A stretch of 64,000 nucleotides of DNA from Granulibacter bethesdensis (GTDB lineage: Bacteria; Pseudomonadota; Alphaproteobacteria; Acetobacterales; Acetobacteraceae), in the NCBI RefSeq assembly GCF_001889525.1, contig NZ_CP018192.1, positions 496,001 through 560,000 on the forward strand. The letters are read 5' to 3'. Shown here piece by piece: positions 1 through 9,991 of the stretch. Numbering within the stretch: the first letter of the stretch is position 1; the number at the start of each line of letters is the position of its first letter. The translations under genes and the position numbers were made by a program. Under the pieces are notes generated by a model that saw only the letters and a list, made by a program, of their open reading frames with translations, was not told where the DNA came from and did no database searches.

Positions 1-592
1 CCAGTATCAGCAGATTGATGCCCCCTTCAGCGCCGGGCGGTGTGTAGGATGTGCCTGCCAATGCGGCTATGGCGGGCCGGACCGGATTGCCGGTCACCAG
101 AGTTCTGGTGCCTGCCGGCACATGGCTGGTGCTGGCGAAGCTGAGCGCCAGACAGTGTATTTTGCGGGCCAGCAACCGGTTGGCCCGTCCGAGCACGGCG
201 TTCTGTTCATGGAGGATGACCGGGACGTTGCGGGCGCGCAGCCTGGCCCCCAGCACGGGCGGAATGCAGGGATAGCCGCCGAAACCGACGATGCAGCCAG
301 CCTCCAGCCTGCCCAGCAAAGCTCCGGCTTTCACAATGCCGCCCCCCAATGCGATCACCGCTTGACCGGCACGCCGGATGCCGCGCCCGGCAATGCCGGC
401 CCCCGGCAGCACGAAACGATCTGTATCGGCAAACACGGCGCTGGTCAGTCCGCCGGAGCGGGCATCCGTCATCAGTATGATCCGCCGTCCGCGTCTTTTC
501 AGTTCGGCGGCCAGCGCCTCGGCCGGGAAGAAATGGCCGCCGGTACCGCCTGCGGCGATGACGACCGGGCACTGTGCCTGATCGCGCCTCAT
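1..592 (-). CDS. murG: MurG N-terminal part (UDP-GlcNAc:lipid I N-acetylglucosaminyltransferase), cut by the window edge
   Basis: The first 197 codons are visible and the gene runs off the left edge. The protein opens with MRRDQAQCPVVIAAGGTGGH; the GGTGGH loop near residue 15 is the lipid-binding signature of GT28-family MurG, and GFGGYP and HEQN motifs follow in the N-terminal Rossmann half. MurG adds GlcNAc to lipid I to make lipid II on the inner face of the cytoplasmic membrane. The ATG overlaps the ftsW stop by four bases (ATGA), so the two are probably translationally coupled. The C-terminal UDP-GlcNAc-binding half is not in view. The identity is secure from the motifs and from its place after ftsW in the dcw cluster. 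Confidence 0.93.
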   Translation of the reverse strand, partial: MRRDQAQCPVVIAAGGTGGHFFPAEALAAELKRRGRRIILMTDARSGGLTSAVFADTDRFVLPGAGIAGRGIRRAGQAVIALGGGIVKAGALLGRLEAGCIVGFGGYPCIPPVLGARLRARNVPVILHEQNAVLGRANRLLARKIHCLALSFASTSHVPAGTRTLVTGNPVRPAIAALAGTSYTPPGAEGGINLLIL

Positions 593-1710
593 GACACGTC
601 TCCATGATGGCGCGTGCGGGTCAGGGCCAGCAGCATGCCCATGCCGAGCGAAATCGCGATCACAGAGGAGCCGCCATACGAAACGAAAGGCAGCGTCATG
701 CCCTTGGTCGGGATCAGATGCAGGGTGGATGCCATGTTGACGAAAGCCTGCAGCCCGAAGCTGGTTACCAGCCCGGCAGAGGCGAGCACGATGAACAGAT
801 CCTGCTCCCGCATCAGACGCAGCAACTGCCTGATGACGATGAAGGCAAAAATCAGCACGATGACGCTGCATATCACCATGCCGAATTCTTCACCCGCCAC
901 CGCGAATACGAAATCGGCATGGGCATCGGGAAGCTGGTTTTTTACATACCCTTCGCCGGGGCCGCGCCCCAGCAGGCCACCATTGCCAAACGCTTCCAGC
1001 GCCTTATCCACCTGATAGCTGTCGCCGGATTGGGGATGCAGAAAGCGCTCCACGCGGCTACGCACATGGGGGAATAATGTGTACGCCGCCAATCCCGCCC
1101 CGGCAAAGCCGCCGACGCCGATCAGCACCAGCAGCATGTTCAGCCCCGCAATGAAAAGCTGGGCGAAAAACACGGAGGATAGCACCGCCAGCATGCCGAT
1201 ATCCGGCTGTGATTTCAGCAGCATGGCCATCACCAGAAACAGTCCGACCGCCACCAGCGTGCCGGGAAAACCACGGCTGCGCTTGCCCTCCGCGATCAGC
1301 CATGCGGCCACCACAGCAAAGGAGGGTTTCAGGAATTCGCTGGGCTGCAAGGCCATCCCGGGCAGGGCAATCCAGCGTCGGGCCCCCTTGATCTCCACCC
1401 CATGCACCAGTGTCATGGCGGTGAGCAGGATGGCCCCCGCACAGGCCACCAGTGCCAGCCTGCGGATATTGCGCGGGGTCAGTAGCGAGGTGGCCACAAC
1501 AGTGACCGATGCGAGCCCCAGAAAGATCACCTGCTTCAGGATGAACATATCGCGGTTTTCACCGATGCGCTCTGCTACGGCGGGGCTGGCGGCGAGCATC
1601 ATGACATAACCGAATCCGATCAGCGTGCTGACCGCCAGTAATGTCCAGCGATCAACCGTCCACCACCAGCGGCCCAGCAGGGATGTGTCGGTGCGGGACA
1701 GGCTCGGCAT
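589..1710 (-). CDS. ftsW: FtsW, lipid II polymerase of the division septum
   Basis: This 373-residue SEDS-family integral membrane protein has about ten hydrophobic segments. The family signature lies near the C-terminus (PTKGMTLPFVSYGGSS around residues 330-350), together with the conserved ALQPSEFLKP loop near residues 140-150. In characterised bacteria FtsW polymerises lipid II into septal glycan strands together with the transpeptidase FtsI, which is also encoded here. The start codon shares one base with the murD stop (TGATG), and the stop overlaps the murG start. RodA is the only realistic alternative, and the position between murD and murG favours FtsW. Confidence 0.95.
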   Translation of the reverse strand: MPSLSRTDTSLLGRWWWTVDRWTLLAVSTLIGFGYVMMLAASPAVAERIGENRDMFILKQVIFLGLASVTVVATSLLTPRNIRRLALVACAGAILLTAMTLVHGVEIKGARRWIALPGMALQPSEFLKPSFAVVAAWLIAEGKRSRGFPGTLVAVGLFLVMAMLLKSQPDIGMLAVLSSVFFAQLFIAGLNMLLVLIGVGGFAGAGLAAYTLFPHVRSRVERFLHPQSGDSYQVDKALEAFGNGGLLGRGPGEGYVKNQLPDAHADFVFAVAGEEFGMVICSVIVLIFAFIVIRQLLRLMREQDLFIVLASAGLVTSFGLQAFVNMASTLHLIPTKGMTLPFVSYGGSSVIAISLGMGMLLALTRTRHHGDVS

Positions 1711-3098
1711 CAGGCGCCTCCCCCGATCTGGTGCTGCACCAGGCTGCGGAAATGATCGCCGCGGGCCTCGAAATGCGCGAACTGGTCGAAACTGGCGCAG
1801 GCAGGCGAGAGCAGCACGACGTTGCTGCCACTTTCTTTCGCGATGGTGGCTGCCATGATGACGGCGTTGTCCAGCGTGCCAAGCTCGGTATGCGGAACAC
1901 CATGTGCCCGCAGCGTTTCGGCCAATATCGGCGCATCCCGCCCGATCAGCAGTGCATGCGTCACGCGTGGTAGCAAGGGGGCCAGATCCTCGATGCCACC
2001 TTCCTTGGCGATGCCACCGGCGATCCAGATGATCCGTTCATGGCAGATCAGGGCGCGTGCGGTAGAATCCGCATTGGTCGCCTTGCTGTCATTGATCCAC
2101 AGAATGCCATCCGCCTCGGCAATGCGTTCCTGACGGTGGGGCAGCCCGGGGAAGCTGGCGATGCCTGCCGCAACCTGCGCACGCTTCACACCCAGAAAAA
2201 GCGTGATTGCCGCTGCTGCCGCCGCATTCTGGGCATTATGCGCTCCTGGCAGCGCCGCAGCCTGCGGCATGGGCAGGATTGATCCCTGCGTGTCGGTCAG
2301 GGTGCCGAACTGCATGCCGTATTCGGCTTGCGTATCGCCGCAGAGAGCCCCTGAAACCAGTGCTATGCGGGCGGGATGCCCGCCCTGCCGGAGCGTCTCG
2401 GCCATCGCGGCGGAAAGCGGATCGTCAATGCCAAGTACGGCAAGATCAGCCCCGGTCTGGCGCTGGAAAATCTCCTGTTTGGCCGTTTCATAACCCGCCA
2501 TATCGCCATGACGATCGATATGATCCGGGCTGAGATTCAGCATGGCAGCCGCCTCGAAGTGCAGGGTCTGCAACCGCTCCAGCATGTAGCTGGACATCTC
2601 CAGCACATAGACACCGTTATCAGGCAGCAGGGGCAGAGCCAGCGCGGCAGGCCCCAGATTGCCGCCGGCCGCAACCGGGCAGCCCGCCTCCCGCAGGATA
2701 TGCGCGGTCAGCGCGGTAGTGGTGGATTTGCCGTTGGTGCCGGTGATGCCGACAAAACGGGCGCGGGATCCGCTCAGGCGCACGGTTTGATACAGCAGCT
2801 CGGCATCCGATAGTACCGGCACACCGGCCTGCAACGCTGCTACAGCGACAGGGTGTGGTTTCGGCAGGCGATGTGGAATGCCGGGGGACAGGATCAGCGC
2901 ATCCAGCCCCTCGACCGAAAAAGGGGAGACGGTCAGTCCGGCATTGCCCGCTTCGCTCCGAGCGGCTTCGCCGTCATCCCAGACGGTGACATCTGCACCC
3001 ATCGCCGTCAGTGCTTGCGCGGCTGGCAGACCATTCCGGCCAAGTCCGAGTACGCCGTAGCGCTTGCCGTGCAGCAGCATGTCGGGAAAGCCGCTCAT
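1710..3098 (-). CDS. murD: MurD, UDP-N-acetylmuramoyl-L-alanine:D-glutamate ligase
   Basis: This cytoplasmic Mur ligase of 462 residues adds D-glutamate to UDP-MurNAc-L-Ala using ATP. The N-terminal Rossmann segment reads [13 protein letters not shown] (about residues 15-27). The P-loop [10 protein letters not shown] lies at about residues 117-126, and the Mur-ligase central motifs ([25 protein letters not shown]) follow in order. Length is usual for the family. It overlaps mraY by four bases upstream and ftsW by one base downstream. No missing catalytic segment was noticed. Confidence 0.95.
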   Translation of the reverse strand: MSGFPDMLLHGKRYGVLGLGRNGLPAAQALTAMGADVTVWDDGEAARSEAGNAGLTVSPFSVEGLDALILSPGIPHRLPKPHPVAVAALQAGVPVLSDAELLYQTVRLSGSRARFVGITGTNGKSTTTALTAHILREAGCPVAAGGNLGPAALALPLLPDNGVYVLEMSSYMLERLQTLHFEAAAMLNLSPDHIDRHGDMAGYETAKQEIFQRQTGADLAVLGIDDPLSAAMAETLRQGGHPARIALVSGALCGDTQAEYGMQFGTLTDTQGSILPMPQAAALPGAHNAQNAAAAAAITLFLGVKRAQVAAGIASFPGLPHRQERIAEADGILWINDSKATNADSTARALICHERIIWIAGGIAKEGGIEDLAPLLPRVTHALLIGRDAPILAETLRAHGVPHTELGTLDNAVIMAATIAKESGSNVVLLSPACASFDQFAHFEARGDHFRSLVQHQIGGGA

Positions 3099-4183
3099 CG
3101 GATTTTCAACGTCGCCAGCCCGGCCAGAGCCAGGATGAAGGAGACGATCCAGAAGCGGATCACGATGGTGGATTCAGGCCAGCCTTTCTTCTCGAAATGA
3201 TGATGCAGAGGTGCCATCAGGAACACGCGCCGACCGGTGCGCTTGTACCAGAACACCTGCACGATGACGGAGATGGTTTCCACCACGAACAGGCCGCCGA
3301 CAATGGCCAGCACGATTTCATGTTTGGTGGCGATGGCGATACCCCCGAGTGCGCCACCCAGCGCAAGGCTGCCGGTATCGCCCATAAAGACGCGGGCCGG
3401 TGGGGCGTTGAACCAGAGAAAGCCCAGCCCGGCGCCGATCAGGGCGGAGCAGAATACGGTCAGCTCCCCGGTGCCGGCGACCTCGTTCAGTTGCAGATAG
3501 GTGGCGAAGACGTGATTGCCGACCAGATAGGCGATCAGCGCAAACACACCGGCGGCGATGATGGTGGGGACAATGGCCAGCCCGTCCAGCCCATCGGTCA
3601 GATTGACGGCGTTGGAGGCCCCCATGGCGACCAGCATGCCAAAAAGCGGGAAGGCAAAGCCGAGCGGAATCAGCACGTCCTTCAGCAGCGGAATGGCCAA
3701 TCCGGTGGAGAGCGGATCACGCGTCAGCGACATGATCCAAATTGCTGCTACCAGCCCGATGACGGCCTGACCGATCAGCTTGACGCGGCCGGGCAGCCCC
3801 TTGGTGTTGCGCTTGCTGAGCTTCAGGTAATCATCCGCAAAGCCGATCCCGCCATAGCCGAGAGTCAGCAGCAGGACTGCCCAAACATAGCCATTCCGCA
3901 AATCGGTCCAGAGCAGGGTGCTGATGCCGGTGGCGGCAAGGATCAGTACGCCCCCCATTGTGGGAGTGCCCTTTTTCTCCAGCAGATGGCGTTCCGGTCC
4001 GTCCTCGCGGATCGGCTGACCGCCCCGTTGTACGCTTTTCAGCCAGCGAATCAGCGCAGGGCCAAGCAGAAAGCTGACGATCAGCGCGGTCATACATGCA
4101 GCGCCGGAGCGGAAGGTGATGTAGCGGAACAGGTTGAACAGAAAGAATTGCTCTGCCAACGGATGCGCGAGATCGTACAGCAT
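3095..4183 (-). CDS. mraY: MraY, phospho-MurNAc-pentapeptide translocase
   Basis: This 362-residue multi-pass membrane enzyme transfers phospho-MurNAc-pentapeptide from UDP to undecaprenyl phosphate, making lipid I. The diagnostic acidic motifs are present: FADDYLKL (Asp117, Asp118), [13 protein letters not shown] (from residue 191) and [10 protein letters not shown]. The C-terminal [11 protein letters not shown] histidine loop is specific to MraY and separates it from WecA-type relatives. The gene follows murF with a one-base TGATG overlap and precedes murD with an ATGA overlap. Confidence 0.96.
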   Translation of the reverse strand: MLYDLAHPLAEQFFLFNLFRYITFRSGAACMTALIVSFLLGPALIRWLKSVQRGGQPIREDGPERHLLEKKGTPTMGGVLILAATGISTLLWTDLRNGYVWAVLLLTLGYGGIGFADDYLKLSKRNTKGLPGRVKLIGQAVIGLVAAIWIMSLTRDPLSTGLAIPLLKDVLIPLGFAFPLFGMLVAMGASNAVNLTDGLDGLAIVPTIIAAGVFALIAYLVGNHVFATYLQLNEVAGTGELTVFCSALIGAGLGFLWFNAPPARVFMGDTGSLALGGALGGIAIATKHEIVLAIVGGLFVVETISVIVQVFWYKRTGRRVFLMAPLHHHFEKKGWPESTIVIRFWIVSFILALAGLATLKIR

Positions 4184-5562
4184 CAGCGTGCTCCCTCGCG
4201 AATAGAATGGGTCAGGGCATCCAGCGCTGCCGTCACGATGCGCATGCGGCTTCCGAAGGAGCCTTTGACCAGAATGGCGTCACCATCCCGGATAGCGGCG
4301 CTTACCACGGGGGCAAGGGAAACAGAATCGGCTTCATGTGCTCCCCGGAAAGAGGCAGGCAGGGCATCGAACAGGTGGCGCATCATGGGTCCGCAGGTAA
4401 AGGCAAGATCGGCACAGGCGGCGATGTCTTGCGCCAGCCCGGCATGTTCGGCAACCGCCTGATCGCCCAATTCGAGGATATCGCCCAGAACGACGATACG
4501 CCGTCTGGCCGGGGTCAGTCTCAGCACGTCCAGAGCGGCACGAATGCTGGCGGAGGAAGCGTTATAGCTTTCATCCAGTAACACGGCCTGCCCGTCATTG
4601 AGGAGGAGGGAGCGCTTCGCGCCACGTCCTGCCAGTGCATGGAAATTTTCCAGCATGGAGGCAGCCGGGTGTGGGTCAAACCCCGCCGCATCCACGGCGG
4701 CGAGCGCCGCCAGCGCATTCATGGCCATATGACGGCCCGGTGCGCCGATGGTGCAGGACAGGCTTTGTCCACGCAATACAAGATCGAGTCTTGAACTGTC
4801 CGTTGCCGCCTCGATCTGTCGCAGCCGGACCATGCTGCGGGCGTCAGTGCCGAAGGTCATCACGCGATGAGGAGCAGCCTGCGCCATCAGGCGCGGCAGC
4901 ATCTGGCTGTCGGCGGGCATAATGGCCACGCCATCCGCTGTCAGCCCGCAGAAAAGAGCCGCTTTTTCGTCGGCGATGGCCTCGATACTGCCGAGGTGAC
5001 CGATATGGGAGCGTTCGACCGTGGTGATGATGGCCACATGCGGACGGGCCAGTGCTGCGAGCGGTGCGATTTCTCCGGCATGGTTCATGCCGATTTCGAC
5101 CACGCAGCTCCGGGCACTTTCCGGCAGTCGGGCGAGGGTCAGCGGCACGCCCCAATGATTGTTGTAGGAGGCATAGGCCGCATGTACTGGCCCGAATGGA
5201 GCCAGTGCGGTGCGCAACATTTCCTTGGTCGTGGTCTTGCCCACGCTGCCGGTCACGGCGAAGACGGTGCCGTGGAAGCGGTCGCGTGCAAAGCGGCCCA
5301 GCGCCTGCAAGGCACTCATGGTATCGTTCACCAGCAGGCGTGGGCCGGGACCGTCACGATGGGCTAAAATACCTGCCGCACCGCGCGCCAGTGCCGCCTC
5401 GGCATGGTCGTGTCCGTCGCCATTGTCTCCTTGCAGCGCCACGAAAAGATCGCCCGGCTCCAGCGTGCGGGTATCAATCGAGACGCCATGTGCATCGAAG
5501 GGCATGGAGAAGCGGCCACCGGTTGCGGCCAGCAGGGCCTCACGGGTCCAGAGTGCGCTCAT
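4183..5562 (-). CDS. murF: MurF, UDP-MurNAc-tripeptide:D-Ala-D-Ala ligase
   Basis: MurF is the cytoplasmic ligase that adds D-Ala-D-Ala to complete the UDP-MurNAc-pentapeptide. The 459-residue protein has the typical N-terminal substrate-binding stretch ([16 protein letters not shown], about residues 28-43), the ATP-binding [13 protein letters not shown] (from residue 104), and the central MNHAGEI and [11 protein letters not shown] motifs. The last of these is characteristic of MurF within the Mur ligases. Four-base overlap with murE upstream; one-base overlap with mraY downstream. Confidence 0.95.
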   Translation of the reverse strand: MSALWTREALLAATGGRFSMPFDAHGVSIDTRTLEPGDLFVALQGDNGDGHDHAEAALARGAAGILAHRDGPGPRLLVNDTMSALQALGRFARDRFHGTVFAVTGSVGKTTTKEMLRTALAPFGPVHAAYASYNNHWGVPLTLARLPESARSCVVEIGMNHAGEIAPLAALARPHVAIITTVERSHIGHLGSIEAIADEKAALFCGLTADGVAIMPADSQMLPRLMAQAAPHRVMTFGTDARSMVRLRQIEAATDSSRLDLVLRGQSLSCTIGAPGRHMAMNALAALAAVDAAGFDPHPAASMLENFHALAGRGAKRSLLLNDGQAVLLDESYNASSASIRAALDVLRLTPARRRIVVLGDILELGDQAVAEHAGLAQDIAACADLAFTCGPMMRHLFDALPASFRGAHEADSVSLAPVVSAAIRDGDAILVKGSFGSRMRIVTAALDALTHSIREGAR

Positions 5563-7034
5563 GACACCACCTGAGCGGCGATAGTGCGGGCGACCGAGAC
5601 ATCGTCGAAAGGATGCACCGTTTTGCCGATGGTCTGGCCCTGCTCATGCCCCTTGCCTGCAATGGCCAGCACATCCCCCGGCCGCAGGCTGCGGATGGCA
5701 TGGGCAATGGCTTCGGCCCGGTCGCCGATTTCCTCCGCATCGGGGCAGGCAGCGAGAACGGCAGCACGTATTTTCGCCGGATTTTCCGAGCGGGGGTTGT
5801 CGTCGGTCACGATCAGACGGTCGGCATGGGTGCGGGCCGCTTCACCCATCAGCGGTCTTTTGCCGGGATCGCGATCTCCGCCTGCCCCGAACACGACATG
5901 CAGCTTTCCGGTGGTATGCGGCCGCAACGCATCCAGCAGACGCTTCAGAGCATCGGGCGTATGGGCGTAATCGACATAGATCGCAGCCCCGTTGGGCAGG
6001 GTGGCGGCCTGTTCCATCCGTCCGCGCACGCCGGTCAGGCGCGACAGCAGAGGCACAATGCCACGTTTGCCGAGCGAGGCGGCAATCGTGGCGGCGGTGA
6101 TGATATTGTCCGCCTGAAAACGGCCTGGCAAAGGGACATTGATGCGGTGTGTGGTGCCCTCTTCCCGGATGGTCAGATACTGCCCGCCAGCATGCGGCTC
6201 GATCGCCAGCAGCGGCAGCGGAGAGTCTGGCGAACCCGCGATGATCAGCCTCAACCCACGCCGTCTCGCAATGCCGCGCAGCGCCTCCAGCGTGACCTGA
6301 TCGAGCGTGGGGGAGGCAATGGCAGGTGCGCCAGCGGGCAGCAGATCGGCGAACAGTCGCAGCTTGGCGGTACGGTAGGCGCCTTCGGTCCCGTGATAAT
6401 CCAGATGATCGCGGGTGAGGTTCGTGAAAGCAGCAGCTGATAACCTGACGCCATCCAGCCGGAACTGGTCCAGACCGTGAGACGATGCTTCCAGCGCGGC
6501 ATGCTGAATCCCGGCCCGTGCCAGCATGGCCAGAGTTTGGGCCAGTGTCACCGGATCAGGCGTGGTCAGGCTGTCCTGCGGGGGAAAGCCTTCCGCGATC
6601 AGGCCGAGTGTGCCGAGGCTGGCAGCAGAACGACCCAGCATAGTCCAGATCTGCCGCAGAAAATCCGCCGTACTGGTTTTCCCGTTGGTGCCGGTGATGG
6701 CCGCGATAGTGTGGGGCTGTGCTCCGGCCAGCCGTGCCGCCATCAAGGCCAGCAATCGGCGCGGTTCAGCATCCTGAATCATCGGGCGGGGCGGAACGCC
6801 GGGCGGCCAGGCAGTGCCGGCGGGCGCCAGAATGGCGGCCGCGCCACGCTCCACCGCATCGGCGATAAAGCGTCTTCCATCCGTTTTCTGGCCGGGCAGA
6901 GCGGCAAAGACCCAGCCGGGCATAACCTGACGGCTGTCGGCCGTAATCCCGCTGACATGAACGCCAGCCATGCCGGTCAGGCTCGTGACCGGGGCGGCGG
7001 AGGTATCTGCCAGGAGATTACTCAGCATCATCAT
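5559..7034 (-). CDS. murE: MurE, UDP-MurNAc-L-Ala-D-Glu:meso-diaminopimelate ligase
   Basis: MurE adds the third stem-peptide residue. The P-loop TGTNGKTS is at about residues 114-121. The DNPRSEN motif near residues 412-418 is the signature of ligases that use meso-diaminopimelate rather than lysine, as expected for a Gram-negative wall. The reading frame stays open 51 codons upstream, but that stretch lies inside ftsI and looks unlike MurE. I chose the first of three consecutive ATG codons at 7026-7034, giving 491 residues and a 17-base overlap with the ftsI end. Any of the three ATGs could be used. Confidence 0.95.
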   Translation of the reverse strand: MMMLSNLLADTSAAPVTSLTGMAGVHVSGITADSRQVMPGWVFAALPGQKTDGRRFIADAVERGAAAILAPAGTAWPPGVPPRPMIQDAEPRRLLALMAARLAGAQPHTIAAITGTNGKTSTADFLRQIWTMLGRSAASLGTLGLIAEGFPPQDSLTTPDPVTLAQTLAMLARAGIQHAALEASSHGLDQFRLDGVRLSAAAFTNLTRDHLDYHGTEGAYRTAKLRLFADLLPAGAPAIASPTLDQVTLEALRGIARRRGLRLIIAGSPDSPLPLLAIEPHAGGQYLTIREEGTTHRINVPLPGRFQADNIITAATIAASLGKRGIVPLLSRLTGVRGRMEQAATLPNGAAIYVDYAHTPDALKRLLDALRPHTTGKLHVVFGAGGDRDPGKRPLMGEAARTHADRLIVTDDNPRSENPAKIRAAVLAACPDAEEIGDRAEAIAHAIRSLRPGDVLAIAGKGHEQGQTIGKTVHPFDDVSVARTIAAQVVS

Positions 7035-9057
7035 GACCCGCCGGTACGTCGAAGCGTGCCTGATGGCGCAGATCCTTGATATGCTGCTCCTTGAGTTGTC
7101 TTTCTGTTGGGGTGGAGGCCTCCGGAGAGGCCTGCTCGCGTGCGTTGCGCTTTTCGGCTGCCAGAGCGGCCTTTTCACGGGCAGCATTGGCTTTTTCTTC
7201 GGCGGAGGACACCATGGTGCGTCGTGCGCCCGCAGGGACGCCGGGTTGCAGGGGGATGTCCAGACTGGCCTGAATGGCGGCGCGCTTGTCCTCTGGTGCC
7301 GGCATCAGGCCCAGCATCGGCCCGATACGGGCGATGACACGCCCCGCACCCGGCGCACTGACCTGCCCGGCGGTGGAGTAGCCACCGGTTTCCTTGGTGC
7401 CGTGCGGTTCATCGAGCATGAAATAAACCGCATAGCGCGGGGCATTCATCGGAAACACGCTCATGAAGGCGCTGACATTGGCGTGTTTTTTATAACCATG
7501 CGCACCGATCTTTTCCGCCGTGCCGGTTTTGCCGCCGACGAAATAGCCCGGCACGTCCGCGGCCTTGCCGTATCCTGCCGTCACCACCAGCCGCATCAGC
7601 TTGCGCAAGGTAGCCGAGGTTTCCGGTGCCATGACGCGCGTGCCGACGGCTTCCCCGACCGGAGCCTCTTCCGGGGCTGCGAGAATGGTCGGTTTCACCA
7701 GAATGCCGCCATTGGCCAATGTCGCCGTGCCACGCACAACATGCAGCGGAGAGACCGCGATGCCGTGGCCGAAACCCACCGTCATGGTGGTCAGCTCTTT
7801 CCAGCGGGAGGCGGGTGGAACAATCGGCAGACCTGCTTCCGGCAATTCAATGCCGATCCGCTGGAACATGCCCATGGCGCGGAGCCAGGTGCGCTGTTTT
7901 TCCGCCCCTGCCGTCATCGCCATATGGGCGGCGCCGAGATTGGAGGAGTACGCCAGCACTTCGGGAAAAGCCAGCGCACGATGCTTGCCCTTGAAGTCCG
8001 TGATCGTGAAGCGACCGATACGGATGTTGTTGGCCGCATCGAAATAATCCCACAGATGGGCAGAGCCGGTATCCAGCGCCAGCGCGGCAGTTTGTAGTTT
8101 GAAGGTTGATCCCGGTTCGTACATGCCGGTGACCGCCCGGTTGAATCGGTCATTGGCCTCGGTCTGGCCGAAGGCGTTGGCGTCGTAATCGGGCAGGCTG
8201 ACCATGGCGATGACTTCACCCGTCCGCACATCCATCACGATTCCGCATGCGCCGATCGCGGTGAAGGTGGTCATGGCGGATTGGAGTTCTTCACTCAGCA
8301 CGGCCTGCACGCGCACATCAATGGACAGGCGCAGCGGTGTTGTGTCCTTGCGCAGTCGATCTTCGAAAGCGCGTTCGACGCCGGCCACCCCGTGTTCATC
8401 CACATCGACGCCGCCCAGAATCTGGGCCGCCACGCGTCCCAGCGGATAGTGCCGCTTTTCCGAAGGCTGGAAATAGACACCGGGAATGCCCAGCGCATTC
8501 ACCTTCAGCACATCGCGGGGTGTAATCTGGCGGGCGATGTAGACGAACTGTTTCTGGCTGGCCAGTCGTGCCTTCACGACGTCTTCATCCAGTTGCGGCA
8601 GCACGGTCTTGAGTTTGTGGGCCGCTTCCGCCGTGTCGATCATTTCGCGGGGATTGGCGTACAGCTCGGAAGTCGGCAGAGAAATCGCCAGAATCTGGTT
8701 GTTCCGGTCTACAATGGTCGCGCGCTGCACAAAGGCGGTGGGTGCGTCGGATTTATGCTCGTCTTCCCCTGATTTATAGGCGGTGTGGACCGGGATATGC
8801 GGCAGCATCGGCTGGAGTACGGTCGCATCTGCCAGCTTCAGCATGACGGCCGTGTAAAGACCCAGAAATCCGACAGCGGCAAACAGCAATCGCCCCCGCG
8901 TACGGTCCATCAAGGCGCGGCGCGCAAGATCGGGTGCCGTGATGCGCACTGTTTCAGATGGCAGGCCGGACGGATCGGGCTGTACAAAACCTAACCCCGC
9001 CGGACGGCGGGGGGCAGAATCGGGTGGGGGTGCCTGGGTGCCGAAATCGTCAGTCAT
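7018..9057 (-). CDS. ftsI: FtsI/PBP3-type septal peptidoglycan transpeptidase with extended C-terminal tail
   Basis: This 679-residue class B penicillin-binding protein cross-links septal glycan strands and is the expected partner of FtsW. A single transmembrane anchor lies at about residues 57-77. The catalytic motifs are in order: STFK at 317-320 (Ser317 nucleophile), SSN at 371-373 and KTG at 510-512. From about residue 612 the protein carries an extra charged tail of roughly 65 residues, rich in Ala, Glu, Lys and Arg, which E. coli FtsI lacks and whose role is unknown. The gene lies four bases after the ftsL-like gene and its 3' end overlaps the murE start. Confidence 0.94.
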   Translation of the reverse strand: MTDDFGTQAPPPDSAPRRPAGLGFVQPDPSGLPSETVRITAPDLARRALMDRTRGRLLFAAVGFLGLYTAVMLKLADATVLQPMLPHIPVHTAYKSGEDEHKSDAPTAFVQRATIVDRNNQILAISLPTSELYANPREMIDTAEAAHKLKTVLPQLDEDVVKARLASQKQFVYIARQITPRDVLKVNALGIPGVYFQPSEKRHYPLGRVAAQILGGVDVDEHGVAGVERAFEDRLRKDTTPLRLSIDVRVQAVLSEELQSAMTTFTAIGACGIVMDVRTGEVIAMVSLPDYDANAFGQTEANDRFNRAVTGMYEPGSTFKLQTAALALDTGSAHLWDYFDAANNIRIGRFTITDFKGKHRALAFPEVLAYSSNLGAAHMAMTAGAEKQRTWLRAMGMFQRIGIELPEAGLPIVPPASRWKELTTMTVGFGHGIAVSPLHVVRGTATLANGGILVKPTILAAPEEAPVGEAVGTRVMAPETSATLRKLMRLVVTAGYGKAADVPGYFVGGKTGTAEKIGAHGYKKHANVSAFMSVFPMNAPRYAVYFMLDEPHGTKETGGYSTAGQVSAPGAGRVIARIGPMLGLMPAPEDKRAAIQASLDIPLQPGVPAGARRTMVSSAEEKANAAREKAALAAEKRNAREQASPEASTPTERQLKEQHIKDLRHQARFDVPAGHDDAE

Positions 9058-9061
9058 AGGG

Positions 9062-9991
9062 TCAATAGCCGCCTCCTACCGGAACCGGAGGAGGCAGGCT
9101 GGAGCCCCGGTTCATCCCGAGCGCGGACGCCATCAGCGGGGCAGTGGACGCAACCGGCGCGGCGCGGGCCACGACCAGATTGCCGGATAAAGCGCTCTTG
9201 GCCTGGTATCCGCCGGTGTTACGCGGCGCGCCATGAGCGGCGGTCTGTAACAGAACCGGCTTGGGGGCGGTCATGGCGGACCGCGCTGAGGGCTGGGCGG
9301 GTGAGACGTCAAAGCCTGTGCTGGCGGAAGCCGTTACGGTACGCGGCGTACGGGTGTGGTTCGTGGAAGTCAGCTTCAGTTTCGCGCCATCACGCGATGA
9401 GGCTTTGCTGGCCTTATCCTGGTTCGCCTCTCTGGTCACCGTGCTGTCCATATCGTCCCCGGCATAGCCAGGTGTGGACAGCGAAGCCATGCCACGCGGA
9501 GCAATGTTGCTGGCATCCTTATGCGGCTGGGTATGGCCCGGTTCTGCCGGTTCCATATTGGTGCGGGCCATCTGCGGATGCGGCGTCCGGTCCAGACGTG
9601 CCATCGGTACGGCTGTCGGTGCTACGGTCGGGCCGGACGGCACCTGAAGATCGCTCTCTGGTGGCAGCAGGTCAGGCGGTGTGGCGGGCTGGCTGCCCGG
9701 CGGCACAACGGCAGGCAAGCGGGTGTTCAGATCGGCAAGGGAGGCAAACTGCGTCGGTGCGGTCGGCTTCAGGTTCAGATAGCGCGTGGCCAGTTCGTTC
9801 AGGCGGTCCGGCGTGTTCAGCAGCGCCCATTCCGCTTTCAGCGTGTCGATGCGCGCACGCACCTGGCGGGTATCGCGCTCGATTTCGGTGATCTGGCGAT
9901 CCAGCATGCGGGTACGATGCTTGGTCTGATACAGATACAGGCCGGAGATACTCGCGGCGAGCATGCAGATGCAGGTGATGGGGCGAATCAT
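9062..9991 (-). CDS. ftsL: FtsL-like division protein with long Pro/Ala/Thr-rich periplasmic extension
   Basis: This gene sits between rsmH and ftsI, the usual place of ftsL. The product begins [20 protein letters not shown], a short cytoplasmic start and one membrane segment. A heptad-like region of about 40 residues follows ([20 protein letters not shown] and on), and then [20 protein letters not shown], a phrase common in alphaproteobacterial FtsL. FtsL proteins are usually near 100 residues; this one has 309, and the rest is low-complexity and rich in Pro, Ala, Ser and Thr. I chose the ATG at 9991, which overlaps the rsmH stop (ATGA) and has AGGGAGA eight bases upstream, over an in-frame ATG at 10015. 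Confidence 0.8.
   Translation of the reverse strand: MIRPITCICMLAASISGLYLYQTKHRTRMLDRQITEIERDTRQVRARIDTLKAEWALLNTPDRLNELATRYLNLKPTAPTQFASLADLNTRLPAVVPPGSQPATPPDLLPPESDLQVPSGPTVAPTAVPMARLDRTPHPQMARTNMEPAEPGHTQPHKDASNIAPRGMASLSTPGYAGDDMDSTVTREANQDKASKASSRDGAKLKLTSTNHTRTPRTVTASASTGFDVSPAQPSARSAMTAPKPVLLQTAAHGAPRNTGGYQAKSALSGNLVVARAAPVASTAPLMASALGMNRGSSLPPPVPVGGGY

Noticed and set aside
207-605. Minus-strand frame of 132 codons near the left edge
   Set aside because: It is an out-of-frame shadow of murG; the GGTGGH-bearing frame is the real one.
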